Positions 43,654 through 54,700 of a DNA stretch of 64,000 nt are shown here, piece by piece (positions within the stretch are counted from its first letter, which is position 1; each line of letters begins with the position of its first letter). Source of the DNA: Blastocatellia bacterium (GTDB taxonomy: Bacteria > Acidobacteriota > Blastocatellia > Chloracidobacteriales > JADJPF01). The stretch spans positions 1-64,000 of the forward strand of contig JANWYG010000021.1 in assembly GCA_025057015.1 (NCBI GenBank), written 5' to 3'. The notes under the pieces are model-generated. The model had not been told where the DNA came from. It was given only the letters and a program-made list of their open reading frames with translations, and searched no databases. A program made the position numbers and the translations under genes.

Positions 43654-43660
43654 AACCCTC

Positions 43661-46441
43661 CTAGAAAAACGAGTAGGAAATACCAAAACTGACATTCCTA
43701 CCTCGTCTATAGACTTGAAATGGCTGTTCAGCTACTTTGAAGCGAACCAGCCGATTTAGAATGTTTTCTGCTGTAAATTTGAATTCCCAGCGACCAGATT
43801 CTTTACCGAATCGTTTTACGAAGAATAAATCTAAAGTCGGATAGCCCTTCTCTATGGTATCTGGCAATCCGAACGTACCCACATCAGAGATACGGGCTCC
43901 GGTATAGTTATATAGCAGCCGTAAGTCAGATCTGATTGCAGGTATATCGTAGTCAAGCACTGCATTCACTACATGCCTCGATTGACCTGCAAGTGGGCGC
44001 TCCCTAGAAGTCAAAACAGAAAGATCCTGATCGCCTATGTCTACGTTTGAATCAACAAACGTGTAGTTAAAATTCACTGACATATTCGCCAGCCTAGACC
44101 AAACGCGATCTAGTTTCTGGCGAGCTTCTATCTCAAAACCTTTGTTCTTTGCACCATTTACGTTACGAAAAGACGTTCTAAGCGCCGTAGTCGACTCGAC
44201 TACTATCTCGATAGGCGAATCGAGATCTTTGTAAAAGAAGCTGAACGCAATCAGTTGTCCATTACTGAAAAACTTCTCCGCACGTACATCGAAGTTTTGT
44301 ATAAGCGCCCGTTTTAGATCGGGATTACCAAGCGTAGCACGTCCGCCAGTAATGTCGCTAAATTCAAATGGCGATAGCTCCCTAAACTGTGGGCGAGAGA
44401 CTGTTCGGCTATAACCCATCCTTAAGTTGAAATTTGGAGTAAGGTTATAGACGATACCTAAGCTAGGTAGCGGATCGGTATTCTCAAGCCCAGCAACTAT
44501 CGGCGTTGGATCAGCAGCAAATTGATCAAACGTCCTTACCTCCTGGCGAGAATGCTCAAAACGTACTCCGCCTATTACCCGCAGCCGCCTATAAGCTATG
44601 TCACCCATCACGTAGCCAGCATAGATATCTTGCAGCGCCACATACCTATCCGTAGGACGAGTATCCTCGAACAATTCAAAACCATCAGGACGTATGTTTT
44701 CCGAAGAAAACAGCTTTTCAGGCCGTAAGCTGTTGTCTATACCGTTAAAACCTCTTAGTCCATAACGTAACCTGCGTGAGACAAACCCGCGATCGCGGTT
44801 ACTCCAGCTAAACCCCAACCTGAAGTTATACGTGCCGTTGGACTTAAAGAAATACTTGGAAAAATCAACTGCAGGCTCGCGGATGTTCTCGCGCATATCG
44901 CTGAACATCCTCAATCCACTTTGAGCTATATCAAAATAGACAAACTTTTGACGCGTAGAGTCAAACTCATACGCTACTTCGCGAAGGTCAGGATCATCAA
45001 AAGTTGACCTGGAGTAGGTAAACCTATAGGTAAGTACAGCATTACCCCAAGAGTTTACGAGCGTCTCCCCTGAAACTTGATTAGTATTAGTAAGCGTCCT
45101 CGTGTAGCGCAACCTTGAAGTAGAAATAGCATTTCCCCGATCGTCAAAAAAGCCATCGGCTCTTCTCGTCTCATCAGCAGCATCTATGCTTAAAAACACC
45201 TTGGCCAAAAACTTGTTGCTTTGATTGAGCTTGTATGCAGCTGAAACTAAACCTCCCAATCGAACATCGTTCGTAGTAGTGAAGTACTTGTAGCGTGTCG
45301 GCGCAAAAATTATCGGATTGCCTTTAGAATCAGCAGCTACTCTAAAAAAGTTACGCACTTCATTCAGAGTCTGGTTACTATTGCCATAAGTCAGATTACC
45401 CACTATACCCAACTTACCTATTTGCTTACTGGCAGATAGACCAAAGCCCCTGTTAAGCGGTACTTCTTGCTCTCGTGGCTCCCATATATTCTCAAAAGCA
45501 CGCCCGAAACGCTGCAGCTCCGCCGGACTGAACCCTTTAACGAGAGAACTACCACGGCGAACCTGCTCCTTAGGGATGATCTCAGGTAACCTACGCCGAC
45601 CTAGACCCGCAGCAAGAAAGTCAAACCTATCGCCCGGATATCGCAGCCCCCGTTGAAAAGTAGTCACAGAATTCGCACTCCACGAATTTGACAACTTGAA
45701 GGTAGTTCTATTCGGAAATTCCAGCGTCTCTATCTTGACAAGGCCACCGGCAAACTCTCCAGGCTGATCAGGCGTGAAAGTCTTCAGAACTTTCATCGTC
45801 TGTACTAGCTCCGTAGGCACTTGATCCAACGGCACAACCCGACGATCTGGCTGCGGCGTGGGCATAATAGCATCATTAAGAACAGTGTTGCTGTAGCGAT
45901 CACCTAGTCCACGTACATAAACGTATTTGTTATCTACCACAGTAAGTCCAGTAACGCGCTGCAATACACCCGCAGCGTCAGAAGCAGTGTCCTTCTTGAT
46001 TTCATCAAGACTAACTATGTCTGAAATGGTCGTCCCAACGCGGCGTTCCTCTATAGCAGCTATCTCAGAGCTGCTGTTTGCCACAACCTCTACTACTTCG
46101 CCACTGCCCTTTTGAGACATAACTATATCGACCGGAATAACATCAGCCACCGGTACCTCAATGCGCTTCCTGCTCTCCAAGAAACCCTCGAAAGTCGCCC
46201 TTAATTCGTAGCTCCCTGGCTCTACCTCAAAGCTGAAGTTACCATCAGCATCTGAATAAACCGTTCGATCCGTGCCAACCAGCTCTACTAAAACCCTCGC
46301 CAGCGGCTCACCCGTAGTCAAATTCACCACCAGCCCCGATATCTTTGCCTTCTTGTCCACTTTCTTTTTGTTCTGCGCCCATACCGGCAACACTAAGACA
46401 AGCAGCAATAAACTTACCTTTATAGCTATACTAATTTTCAT
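43661..46441 (-). CDS. TonB-dependent outer-membrane receptor with N-terminal CarboxypepD_reg domain
   Basis: A 926-residue outer-membrane transporter. A signal peptide (1-22) and a carboxypeptidase-regulatory-like beta sandwich (about 32-110, SGLVVNLTTGEPLARVLVEL) are followed by a plug domain (about 125-250, SDAAGVLQRVTGLTVVDNKYVYVRGLGDRY in parts) and a 22-strand barrel ending in aromatic SFGISYSFF. This layout matches SusC-like or Oar-like receptors of Acidobacteria and Bacteroidota. The substrate is unknown. ATG 46441 has GGAAG 4 bases upstream. It leads the series beta-helix, lipoprotein, TPR. Confidence 0.9.
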   Translation of the reverse strand: MKISIAIKVSLLLLVLVLPVWAQNKKKVDKKAKISGLVVNLTTGEPLARVLVELVGTDRTVYSDADGNFSFEVEPGSYELRATFEGFLESRKRIEVPVADVIPVDIVMSQKGSGEVVEVVANSSSEIAAIEERRVGTTISDIVSLDEIKKDTASDAAGVLQRVTGLTVVDNKYVYVRGLGDRYSNTVLNDAIMPTPQPDRRVVPLDQVPTELVQTMKVLKTFTPDQPGEFAGGLVKIETLEFPNRTTFKLSNSWSANSVTTFQRGLRYPGDRFDFLAAGLGRRRLPEIIPKEQVRRGSSLVKGFSPAELQRFGRAFENIWEPREQEVPLNRGFGLSASKQIGKLGIVGNLTYGNSNQTLNEVRNFFRVAADSKGNPIIFAPTRYKYFTTTNDVRLGGLVSAAYKLNQSNKFLAKVFLSIDAADETRRADGFFDDRGNAISTSRLRYTRTLTNTNQVSGETLVNSWGNAVLTYRFTYSRSTFDDPDLREVAYEFDSTRQKFVYFDIAQSGLRMFSDMRENIREPAVDFSKYFFKSNGTYNFRLGFSWSNRDRGFVSRRLRYGLRGFNGIDNSLRPEKLFSSENIRPDGFELFEDTRPTDRYVALQDIYAGYVMGDIAYRRLRVIGGVRFEHSRQEVRTFDQFAADPTPIVAGLENTDPLPSLGIVYNLTPNFNLRMGYSRTVSRPQFRELSPFEFSDITGGRATLGNPDLKRALIQNFDVRAEKFFSNGQLIAFSFFYKDLDSPIEIVVESTTALRTSFRNVNGAKNKGFEIEARQKLDRVWSRLANMSVNFNYTFVDSNVDIGDQDLSVLTSRERPLAGQSRHVVNAVLDYDIPAIRSDLRLLYNYTGARISDVGTFGLPDTIEKGYPTLDLFFVKRFGKESGRWEFKFTAENILNRLVRFKVAEQPFQVYRRGRNVSFGISYSFF

Positions 46442-46677
46442 AAGACTTCCTGATAATGCTTACTGTATTTGCTGAGATTCGCAAACATTAAGGAGGAAAT
46501 AGTACCCGCAAGATATGAAATGCTTGTTACGGAGGTGTAAAGAAGTTGTAACTCAGGATACTTTTTACCGGAAAAAAGATTGAGGACTTAATTTTTGTGC
46601 TCCCTCTGTGCTCTTTGTGTCTCTGTGTCCTTTGTGCTTCCTTTGTGTCCTTTGTGTCTTTGTGTCCTTTGTGCTTC

Positions 46678-46746
46678 CTTTGTGTCCTTTGTGTCTTTGT
46701 GGTTAATTTATTTTATTTTCACCACAGAGACACAGAGAACACAGAG
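46678..46746. repeat. Inverted repeat 3 with invariant 19-base loop
   Basis: Arms 46678-46702 and 46722-46746 pair at about 21 of 25 positions. The loop 46703-46721 equals that of the other three copies. Confidence 0.82.
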
Positions 46747-46905
46747 ATTGCTCAGAGCGCTCTGCTTGCTTCTCCCCAAAACCCTTCGCGCTCCCTCTGT
46801 GCTCTTTGTGTCTCTGTGTCCTTTGTGCTTCCTTTGTGTCCTTTGTGTCTCTGTGTCCTTTGTGCTTCCTTTGTGTACTCTGTGCCTCTGTGTCCTTTGT
46901 GCTTC

Positions 46906-46974
46906 CTTTGTGTCCTTTGTGTCTTTGTGGTTAATTTATTTTATTTTCACCACAGAGACACAGAGAACACAGAG
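46906..46974. repeat. Inverted repeat 4 with invariant 19-base loop
   Basis: Arms 46906-46930 and 46950-46974 pair at about 21 of 25 positions. The left arm is identical to that of copy 3, and the loop 46931-46949 is invariant. Confidence 0.82.
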
Positions 46975-47027
46975 GAAGCATGAAGAGAGATGTGTATGCA
47001 GAGATTCTAGAAAAATCAAAGGTCAAG

Positions 47028-48674
47028 TTATTCCTTAAGTGTTAGAAACTGATTCACTTTGACGTTATTTAGTCGAGTACGTGCCCCGCTTGGCCAAATC
47101 ACCTCTAACTCATCTACCTTAGTAGCTTGTCCAAGACCAAAATGCAGCCTCAGGTCATTTTGCGAGAGATAGCTCGAACCGCTTGCCACAAACGCCTGCT
47201 GCCAAAGCTCACCCGTACGCACACGTACCCTGGCACCTATAGCACTACGATTAGACTTCGTACCTACTAACTTGACAGACAGAAAGTTTCCCTTAGCAGC
47301 GTCGTTGCGAAGTAGCAGCGGTCGCTCATCCATAGCATTCACTACAATATCCAAATCACCGTCATTATCTATATCAGCAACAGCAGCACCTCGAAACGAA
47401 CGCTTTTGCGTAAGACTCACCCGCAATCCAATTTCAGCGAACTTCCCTTTCTCGTTTGCAAACAGCAAGCAGCGCTGCCGATAACTCGTACCTGCCTCAT
47501 GCTTGTCTACTTCAGGATAGACATGCCCGTTTGCTACAAACAAGTCCAAATCAGCATCATTGTCATAATCAAAAAAGAACGTTCCCCATCCTAGATAAGG
47601 AATAGTTGGCTGCCCGTGTCCAGCCTGAAAAGTTTGGTCGAGAAAGTTGCCATCACCTTCGTTTTGATAAAGCGTGTTCGTATCATCAGAAAAGTTAGTC
47701 AAGTAGAGGTCGAAGTCACCATCGCGGTCATAATCACCCCAGGCAACGCCCATGCATGCTTGTTGACGTCCCTCTTCGTTTACCGCTACTCCTGAAGAAT
47801 ATGACACATCAGTAAATTTGCCGCGGCCGTCGTTTCGATATAGATAGTTTCCTACGGAATCGTTTGATATAAACAGATCAAGATCGCCGTCACTATCGAC
47901 ATCTATCCAAGTTGGCTGGAAACCGTAAAGCAACTTTGAGTCATCAACACCAGCTTGCTTTGAAACATCAGTAAACGTTCCGTCGCCGTTGTTGCGATAG
48001 AGCGTATCAGAAGCACCTTTGAGGCCACGCGGGCCGCACATTACAGGCACTCCTCGATAAGTGCAATAACTGGCAGGAACTTTGCCTCCACCGCCTGGCT
48101 CTGGCAAGTTATCTAGGTCTAACTCAACATAATTTACTACCATAAGATCTAGATCACCATCTGCGTCATAATCGCCAAAAGCTGCGCCGGTAGACCAGCG
48201 AGGATCGTCACATCCAGCACGTTTTGTCACGTCTGTGAATGTTCCATCGCCGTTGTTGCGGTAAAGAATATTTGGGCCAAAGTTAGTCACATAAATATCA
48301 TCCCAACCGTCATTATTATAGTCACCTACGGCAATGCCCTGGCCAAGTAAGCCGTTTCCAGCTACGCCTGCACGCTTTGTCACGTCTGTAAACGTACCGT
48401 TACCGTTATTGCGATAGAGCCTATTACCAGGTGCTGAACCATTTTTCATCATTTCGCGGTCAGCCCCATTTACCAGATAGATATCAACCCATCCATCTCG
48501 GTCATAATCTATGAAACCTACACCACTACCAGTAGTTTCATAGATATATCGCTTCCTCGGCGTACCGCCTATATGCACGAAGTCGCTAAGACCTGCCTCA
48601 TCAGTTACATCAGTAAAGCCAAAGTCGCCAGTGAGTATCAGAAGGCCGACAAGCACAAGCGATAAAATTCTCAT
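47028..48674 (-). CDS. FG-GAP/VCBS repeat protein with ASPIC/UnbV domain (CRTAC1-like)
   Basis: A 548-residue secreted paralogue of the gene at 37886. A short signal peptide (RILSLVLVGLLILTG) is followed by seven FG-GAP-type blades (FIDYDRDGWVDIYLVNGAD, VGDYNNDGWDDIYVTNFG, FDYDNDADLDLFVANGHVYP) with calcium-binding DxDxDG loops, then an ASPIC/UnbV domain (about 455-545, GARVRVRT, VIWPSGARTRL). Its function is probably extracellular or periplasmic binding. The start overlaps the TPR gene stop as ATGA, so the pair is cotranslated. A repeat array follows. Confidence 0.9.
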   Translation of the reverse strand: MRILSLVLVGLLILTGDFGFTDVTDEAGLSDFVHIGGTPRKRYIYETTGSGVGFIDYDRDGWVDIYLVNGADREMMKNGSAPGNRLYRNNGNGTFTDVTKRAGVAGNGLLGQGIAVGDYNNDGWDDIYVTNFGPNILYRNNGDGTFTDVTKRAGCDDPRWSTGAAFGDYDADGDLDLMVVNYVELDLDNLPEPGGGGKVPASYCTYRGVPVMCGPRGLKGASDTLYRNNGDGTFTDVSKQAGVDDSKLLYGFQPTWIDVDSDGDLDLFISNDSVGNYLYRNDGRGKFTDVSYSSGVAVNEEGRQQACMGVAWGDYDRDGDFDLYLTNFSDDTNTLYQNEGDGNFLDQTFQAGHGQPTIPYLGWGTFFFDYDNDADLDLFVANGHVYPEVDKHEAGTSYRQRCLLFANEKGKFAEIGLRVSLTQKRSFRGAAVADIDNDGDLDIVVNAMDERPLLLRNDAAKGNFLSVKLVGTKSNRSAIGARVRVRTGELWQQAFVASGSSYLSQNDLRLHFGLGQATKVDELEVIWPSGARTRLNNVKVNQFLTLKE

Positions 48675-50044
48675 TTTTGTCCCTCTGCAGTTGACATCCC
48701 TGTTCTGAACCGCTTGTTCAGCTCTTCAACTAACTTTAGCTCTTGTTCTGCTTCTTGTTCGCGCTTGAGCCGTTTAAGCACTTGTGCTCGCTGATAACGT
48801 ACGTCCACGCGATTAGAATCAAGTTTTACGGCATCATTTAGACGTTCAAGCGCTAGTTCATACTCGCCACGACGAAATAAAGCTTTGCCTAACAGATAGT
48901 GCACGTCGGCAGTGTTAGCCCCCAGTTCTAAAGCGCGCTTAAGGTAACTTAAGGCAGCGTCTACGTTACCGCGCCGCAGCTCTAACGAACCTAAACCGTG
49001 ATGAGCTTCCGCTCGCTCAGGTGCAGCTTTCAGTACCTGGTTGTAACACTCTTCGGCAAATTCATACTTGCCAGATAACTCAGCAACATAGCCCAGCAGA
49101 TATCGTGCTTCAATGCTTGACGAACGTAGCTCTAACGCCTTTCGTAGCTGCCGCTCGGCAGATTCTATATCGCCTGCGTCTAGATAAAGACTACCTAACT
49201 CCAAACATGCTTCGAAAAATTCAGGCCGCTGCTCTATAGCAGCCTTGTACTGAGCTACCGCTTCTTCCTGCTGGCCAAGTCTACGATAGGCGTATCCTAG
49301 CAAGTAATGCGACTGCGGCGTAGCGTCTGCTGCATGAAACTTCGTTAGCTCATCGACCACTCGCAGCCAATCCTTTTCAGCAGCTGCTGCCAGAGCTATT
49401 TCATACCGCACAGAAACGAGCTTGGGATCAAGCAAAAGGACGTTTTCGAACTCTCGTATCGCATTCCGGTAACTTCCAGTTTCTGCATAATGAAGCGCAC
49501 GCCCATAACGTACTGCCGGATTTTCAGGAGCCATTGCCAACAGCTCATCCAGTTGCAGTTCTGCAGCAGCAAAGTTTTTTTCAGCACGGTAAAGCTTGAC
49601 AAGCTCTAGCCTCGCTTCTATGCTCTGCGGCCTAAGCTCTATAGCCCGCTTCAAGTACAACTCTGCACGTACAGGTTGTCTTCGACGGTAATAAAAGATT
49701 CCTGAGTAATAATTTGCCCAAAAACTGTTCGGATCAACCTGTATAGCTGAACGTAGCAAATCTTCACCCAAAGCGTCCCGGCCAGTCTGAAAATAGTAGT
49801 ACGCTAAGTTAGCCCTTGCGTCACCGTAGTTGCTGTCAAGCTCTATAGCCCGCTTCCAAGAAGCCTCAGCCTGCTGCAGTTTCCCCAGATAGTACTCCAC
49901 TATGCCAAGTTCATTGTGCAACTTTGCGTCATTAGGAGATGACATAATCCGCTTTCTCAGCTCGGCCTCTTCAGAACGCAGTTTTTCCACACGTGCAGGT
50001 TGAACGCTTTGAAATAAAGCCAAAACCAACAGCAACACCATCAT
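48671..50044 (-). CDS. TPR-repeat protein
   Basis: A 457-residue protein with a short hydrophobic start (VLLLVLALFQSVQPA, likely signal peptide) and about eleven TPR units (EASWKRAIELDSNYGDA, RAELYLKRAIELRPQSIEA, AERQLRKALELRSSSIEA). It resembles the TPR protein at 40264 in architecture. It overlaps the downstream CRTAC-like gene by 4 bp. A role as scaffold for the secreted propeller protein is suggested by pairing but not shown. Confidence 0.87.
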   Translation of the reverse strand: MMVLLLVLALFQSVQPARVEKLRSEEAELRKRIMSSPNDAKLHNELGIVEYYLGKLQQAEASWKRAIELDSNYGDARANLAYYYFQTGRDALGEDLLRSAIQVDPNSFWANYYSGIFYYRRRQPVRAELYLKRAIELRPQSIEARLELVKLYRAEKNFAAAELQLDELLAMAPENPAVRYGRALHYAETGSYRNAIREFENVLLLDPKLVSVRYEIALAAAAEKDWLRVVDELTKFHAADATPQSHYLLGYAYRRLGQQEEAVAQYKAAIEQRPEFFEACLELGSLYLDAGDIESAERQLRKALELRSSSIEARYLLGYVAELSGKYEFAEECYNQVLKAAPERAEAHHGLGSLELRRGNVDAALSYLKRALELGANTADVHYLLGKALFRRGEYELALERLNDAVKLDSNRVDVRYQRAQVLKRLKREQEAEQELKLVEELNKRFRTGMSTAEGQK

Positions 50045-50130
50045 CTTAGGCTTTGCGATATCCTTGCTAACTTACAAATCTTTCAGGCATTCCTAACACT
50101 AGAAAAAAACCAACTTGACAATTTATTGAC

Positions 50131-51696
50131 CTAAGGCATCAAAGTACCACTTGCTCGTCGAAGCTCCACCAAAGCCTTGTCATAATCTGTAACTGCCCGC
50201 AAATGCCTACCCTTTGCTTCAGCCAGTTCCTGCTGCCTTGTAAGTATGAGAAAAGTAGTTGACAATCCGGCTTCATAGCGGCGTTGTTCGCTAGCAAGCT
50301 GCTCACTGGCAGCAGTAACAGCTGCTTCACTAGCACGAACCCGCTCATATGCTGTACGTGCAGTCTGCAGCGCATTACGTACCTCAGCTTCTATTATCGA
50401 CTCCGCATAGTGTTTCTGAAGTTCTATCTTGCGGAGCTCGTGTTTTGCTTTGCCTAGCTGACCTTGAGCACTACGGTTGCGATAAGGCAACTCCAATTGC
50501 AATCCCACGCGTAGAGTATTGAATCTGTTCTGGAAAAGATTTGCTAGACTTTGTCCTAATCCACCCTGTAGGAAGTCCGGCACTCTGCCAAGCGAAGACA
50601 CATCGATAGCTAGAAGCGCAGTAGCAAACGGGCTTGGCCTATCTATTAAACGTCCAGCTGCACCTAAGAGCGTATAGGAAGCAACTAGATCGAGCTGTGG
50701 TTTAGTCTGCTCTGCAAAGAAGTTGTGTTCCTGCTTGGCCATTTCGCTACGCAAGCGTATTTGTTGTAGCTCCAAGCGATTGTGCAAAGCCAAATCGAGT
50801 AGCTTTTTTAAATCCCAGTCAATCGGCGTTAACTGAGGGCGATCTATAGGTACTATTTGCTTATACCAACGCTCATCTTCCCGCTTCAAGATCTGCATTT
50901 TTAGACGATTCTCTGCTATAGTGACTGCTTCGAAAGCAGCAAGCAGAGTCTCTTCGCGAGTGCGCAGTTGCGCTTCCACCTGCACCAGTTCTGCAGGCGC
51001 CTGAGCACCAGCTTCCACTAAGCGGCGAGTTCTAGCAAGCTGCTCGCGAGCTAAACGCAACGATTCTTCAGCTATTTCCACGCTCTTATGAGCATAGACC
51101 AGGTCCCAGTAGGCAAGTTGCACACGTGCTATAACTTCGACGATACGGCGCCGAAACTCTAGATCAGAAAGATCAAGTTGTTTGTCGAGCAGCTTGACAC
51201 GCCGTCGTGCCTGATCGCTGCTACGGTTTCTAAGCAGCGGTCGGCGCATCTCTGCGGTAAGCTGCGTCAAAAAAAGCGGATTCAGATTCACAAAGATGTT
51301 ATCTGTATTGACGCGCTGTACAGAAGAAGACAAACCATAGCTCATCCCTGAAGCAAGTAGTCCTCGTAGGCTAAACTCCTGTGTGAAAGTCCCTGTAGAA
51401 ACTTGGCCGTCTCCTCCACCGAACAAGTTAGTTACCGGCGATATCTGTCTAGTAAACCCAGTAGCTACTGACAAGACCGGGTCATAACTACCCTTTGCCG
51501 ATAATAGCTCGTCTTCCAACTGCTTGATATTTACGCGCTCGATCTCGACTTCGGGGTTGTTCTCAAGTGCCATCCTGACGCAGTCATCAATAGATAACCT
51601 CGTTGACTCCTCTTGTACACCGATACGCTGTGGCAGGCTCTGAGCCGAAACGATGATGGTTGGTATAACTATAACTACTAGAAATATTAGAAACAT
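50131..51696 (-). CDS. TolC-family outer membrane efflux protein (RND operon)
   Basis: A 521-residue outer-membrane channel. A signal peptide (1-18) is followed by two OEP repeats with long coiled-coil helices (ARVQLAYWDLVYAHKSVEIAEESL in parts, and ARTAYERVRASEAAVTAASEQL). MALENNPEVEIERVN matches the start of OEP domains. It forms the outer channel of the RND pump encoded directly upstream (6-bp gap) and is the last gene of the tetR-adaptor-RND-TolC unit. Confidence 0.9.
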   Translation of the reverse strand: MFLIFLVVIVIPTIIVSAQSLPQRIGVQEESTRLSIDDCVRMALENNPEVEIERVNIKQLEDELLSAKGSYDPVLSVATGFTRQISPVTNLFGGGDGQVSTGTFTQEFSLRGLLASGMSYGLSSSVQRVNTDNIFVNLNPLFLTQLTAEMRRPLLRNRSSDQARRRVKLLDKQLDLSDLEFRRRIVEVIARVQLAYWDLVYAHKSVEIAEESLRLAREQLARTRRLVEAGAQAPAELVQVEAQLRTREETLLAAFEAVTIAENRLKMQILKREDERWYKQIVPIDRPQLTPIDWDLKKLLDLALHNRLELQQIRLRSEMAKQEHNFFAEQTKPQLDLVASYTLLGAAGRLIDRPSPFATALLAIDVSSLGRVPDFLQGGLGQSLANLFQNRFNTLRVGLQLELPYRNRSAQGQLGKAKHELRKIELQKHYAESIIEAEVRNALQTARTAYERVRASEAAVTAASEQLASEQRRYEAGLSTTFLILTRQQELAEAKGRHLRAVTDYDKALVELRRASGTLMP

Positions 51697-51702
51697 AACA
51701 AC

Positions 51703-54700
51703 TTACTTGTCTTGCACTACAGATTCTACAAGAGTCGGGCTACGGCGACTATAAGCACGACGCTCAGCAAATTCGTGAAAGAGTGAATACGCTACAGGCG
51801 TAATTAACAATGTAAGCAACAAGCAGAGCGACTGCCCGCCTATAACAACCATAGCTATAGAGCGCCTAGCTCCTGAACCAGGTCCTTGACCCAAAGCCAT
51901 AGGCACCATACCAAGTACAAGTGCCAGTGTCGTCATCAATATAGGCCGTAGTCTATCACGTGAAGCTTCCAAGACAGCTTGCAGAGGTGGAAGGCCACGC
52001 CGCCTCAGCTCATTAGCATGGTCTATCTGCAAAATGGAGTTCTTCTTCACTATGCCAAATAGCATCAGTACACCCAGAGCAGAAAATATGTTGAGCGATT
52101 GCTGAAAAGCTATTATCGAAAGCAAAGCAAATGGTACGGAAAGCGGTAAGCTTAAGAGAATCAATATGGGATCAACAAAGCTCTCAAACTGCGCTGCAAG
52201 TATCATGTACATAAAAACGAACGAAAGAACAAAAGCTATTGCGAAATTCCTAGCTGTTCTGGCCAGCTCACGACCCCGGCCCTGAGGAGCGTGATAGTAA
52301 CCCGGCAAGAAGTTTGCTTTAGCAAGCCTTTGCTGCAATCCTTCAAGTACCTGTCCTAACGATGTACTTTCTAGATTAGCTGTAATAGTCACCTGTCGCT
52401 GACGATTGTAACGCTCTATCCTTGCTGGCGATCTGCCTTCATCCACTCGCACTACTTGGCCTAACCGAACATTATTTGAACTGCCAGAAGGCACATACAA
52501 ACGCTCGAGAGCTTGTACTGAACTACGGTCAGCTAATTCAGCCCGCAAGTTGATGTAATATCTCTCTTGGCCTTCCCTGAAGCTAGAAACGCGGTCATTC
52601 CCACCAACCAGGGTACGCAGTGTAGAAGCTATATCAGCAACCCTAACGCCTAGGTCAGCCGCTCGCTCCCTGTCAATATGAAGTCTATACTCAGGTTTAC
52701 CCGCGATGAGCGAAGAGTCTAAATCGACCACACCTGGTATCTCAGCCGCTGCTGCCATTATCTGCTTTGTATACTCTTGAAGTTTATCCAACTCCGGCCC
52801 CGTAAGTGCGTACTGCAAGTCTGTATTGCTGTATCCTCCACCACTTATCACAGCCACGTTCATAACCGATATTCGCAGTCCAAACTGCTTCTGATACTTG
52901 CTAAGAAGCCTACGAGCCTGTTGCATTAACTCTTGTTGTGACAGGTCTTTACGACCTACTCTCTCAGAAAGTGGTTTAAGTTTTACATAAATATTAGCCA
53001 GGTTAACCGTGTTTTGCCTATCAGCACCCACAGAAACTAACAGATTCTCCACTGCAGGCAGCTTCCTCAGCTCATTTTCTATTTGCGAGATTATTTCAGA
53101 AGTAGCTTCAAGAGAATATCCTTCTGGAGCTCTGACCGAGATCTCAAAATCAGAAGTATCTTCCTTCGGCAAGAAATCTTTACCCACGAATAAGAATAAC
53201 GGTATTGTCGCAGCACAGACTGCGATAGAAATCAGAACCGTAGCAGCACGATGACGTAAACTTAGTCGCAGTATGGCCATGTAAATAGCTTCTATGAGCG
53301 AGTAGATGCGAGAAGTCCTAGCTTCATGCTGCTGACGGCGTAGCAAGCGAGCGCACATGGTAGGTGTTAGGGTAAAACTGACAAGGAGGGATACAGCTAT
53401 TGCAAATGCTGCTGTTAGTCCGAAGCTTTTTAGAAAGCGCCCTACTATACCTTCCATAAATGCCACTGGCAGGAACACGACTATAAGCGACAGTGTCGTA
53501 GCCATAACAGCAAGTCCTATCTCACGGGTAGCTTCGCGGGCAGCTTGCAGTGCGGACATGCTTTTTTCTTGTAAGAAGCGATAGATGTTTTCCAAAACTA
53601 CGATCGCATCGTCTATCACTATACCTACAGAGAGCACCAATGCCAGCATAGTTATCTGATTGAGCGTAAAGTCCATGTAATACATCAGCCCAGCGGTCGA
53701 AATGATGGACGTAGGTATGGCCACTGCTGCAATAAATGTCGAGCGCCAGTCTCCCATAAACAGCAGAACGACTAGCGCTGCTAAAATCCCACCAAGTATT
53801 AAATGCTCGCGTATGGCTTCAAAAGAGCCCTTGATAAATACAGACTGATCTCTTACCGTATGTAGCTCAAAATCTTTTGGAAGCGATAGCTTGGCCAGCC
53901 TTTCTTTAACTCGGTCTACTACTGCTACTGTATTTTCTCCGGACTGCTTAAGTATCTCTAGAAGCAGAGTCTCCTTGCCATTAAGACGAGCAAACGAGCG
54001 ACGCTCTTCGCTAGCATCATCTATACGGGCAATATCGGCAAGTTTTACGGTATTCGTAATGGCTATCTTAGCAAGTTCATCCAGTGTCGAAACTCGGCCT
54101 AAGGTGCGTAAAACAGTTTCCCGTTTACCTTCATCAATGCGACCAGCGGGAATTTCGAGGTTTTGCAATGCTATAGCTGCTTCAACTTGAGGCACAGTTA
54201 GTCTATATGCAGCTAGCTTTTCTACATCAAGCGCTACCTGTATCTGCCTTTTACTACCACCTACCAGACGAACATTACCAACACCGTCAATACCTTCAAG
54301 CTGCTGCTTGATCAGTTTTTCCACCAGCTCGGTTAGCTCCTGCCTGTTACGCCTCGCTGATATAGCTAGCGTCAGCACCGGTCGAGCATCTGGATCAAAT
54401 TTCTCTATTACTGGTCGCTCAATATCCTTTGGTAATTCAGCAAGGATGGAGTTAACACGATCACGCACGTCCTGTGTGGCTAGATCTATATCTCGCTCCA
54501 GGACAAAAGTTACAAAAACTTGAGAAACTCCCTCTGTAGACACAGACCGCAGTTCATCAATACCGCTTACCGTATTTACGGCTTCCTCTATGCGCTTTGT
54601 TACTTCGGCCTCGATTTCCTCAGGTGAAGCTCCATTTAGCACCGTAGTTATAGTAACCGTTGGTAGGTCGACTTTCGGAAACTGGTCCACGCCAAGACGA

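Larger units (their letters stand above)
46595..46975. repeat. C/T-rich inverted-repeat array, cluster 2
   Basis: A second array of the 39.7-kb repeat family between the TonB receptor and a CRTAC-like gene. It has a partial left unit, a full unit starting at 46722 (228 bp) and a partial unit at 46950. Core, arm and loop sequences match cluster 1, with C/T transitions in the ctctgtg elements. The 153 bases between the receptor start and 46595, and the 52 bases after 46975, hold nothing I recognise. Confidence 0.9.

Noticed and set aside
46595-47038. Cys-rich open frames through repeat cluster 2
   Set aside because: Same cause as in cluster 1; they repeat identical peptide blocks and have no start signals.
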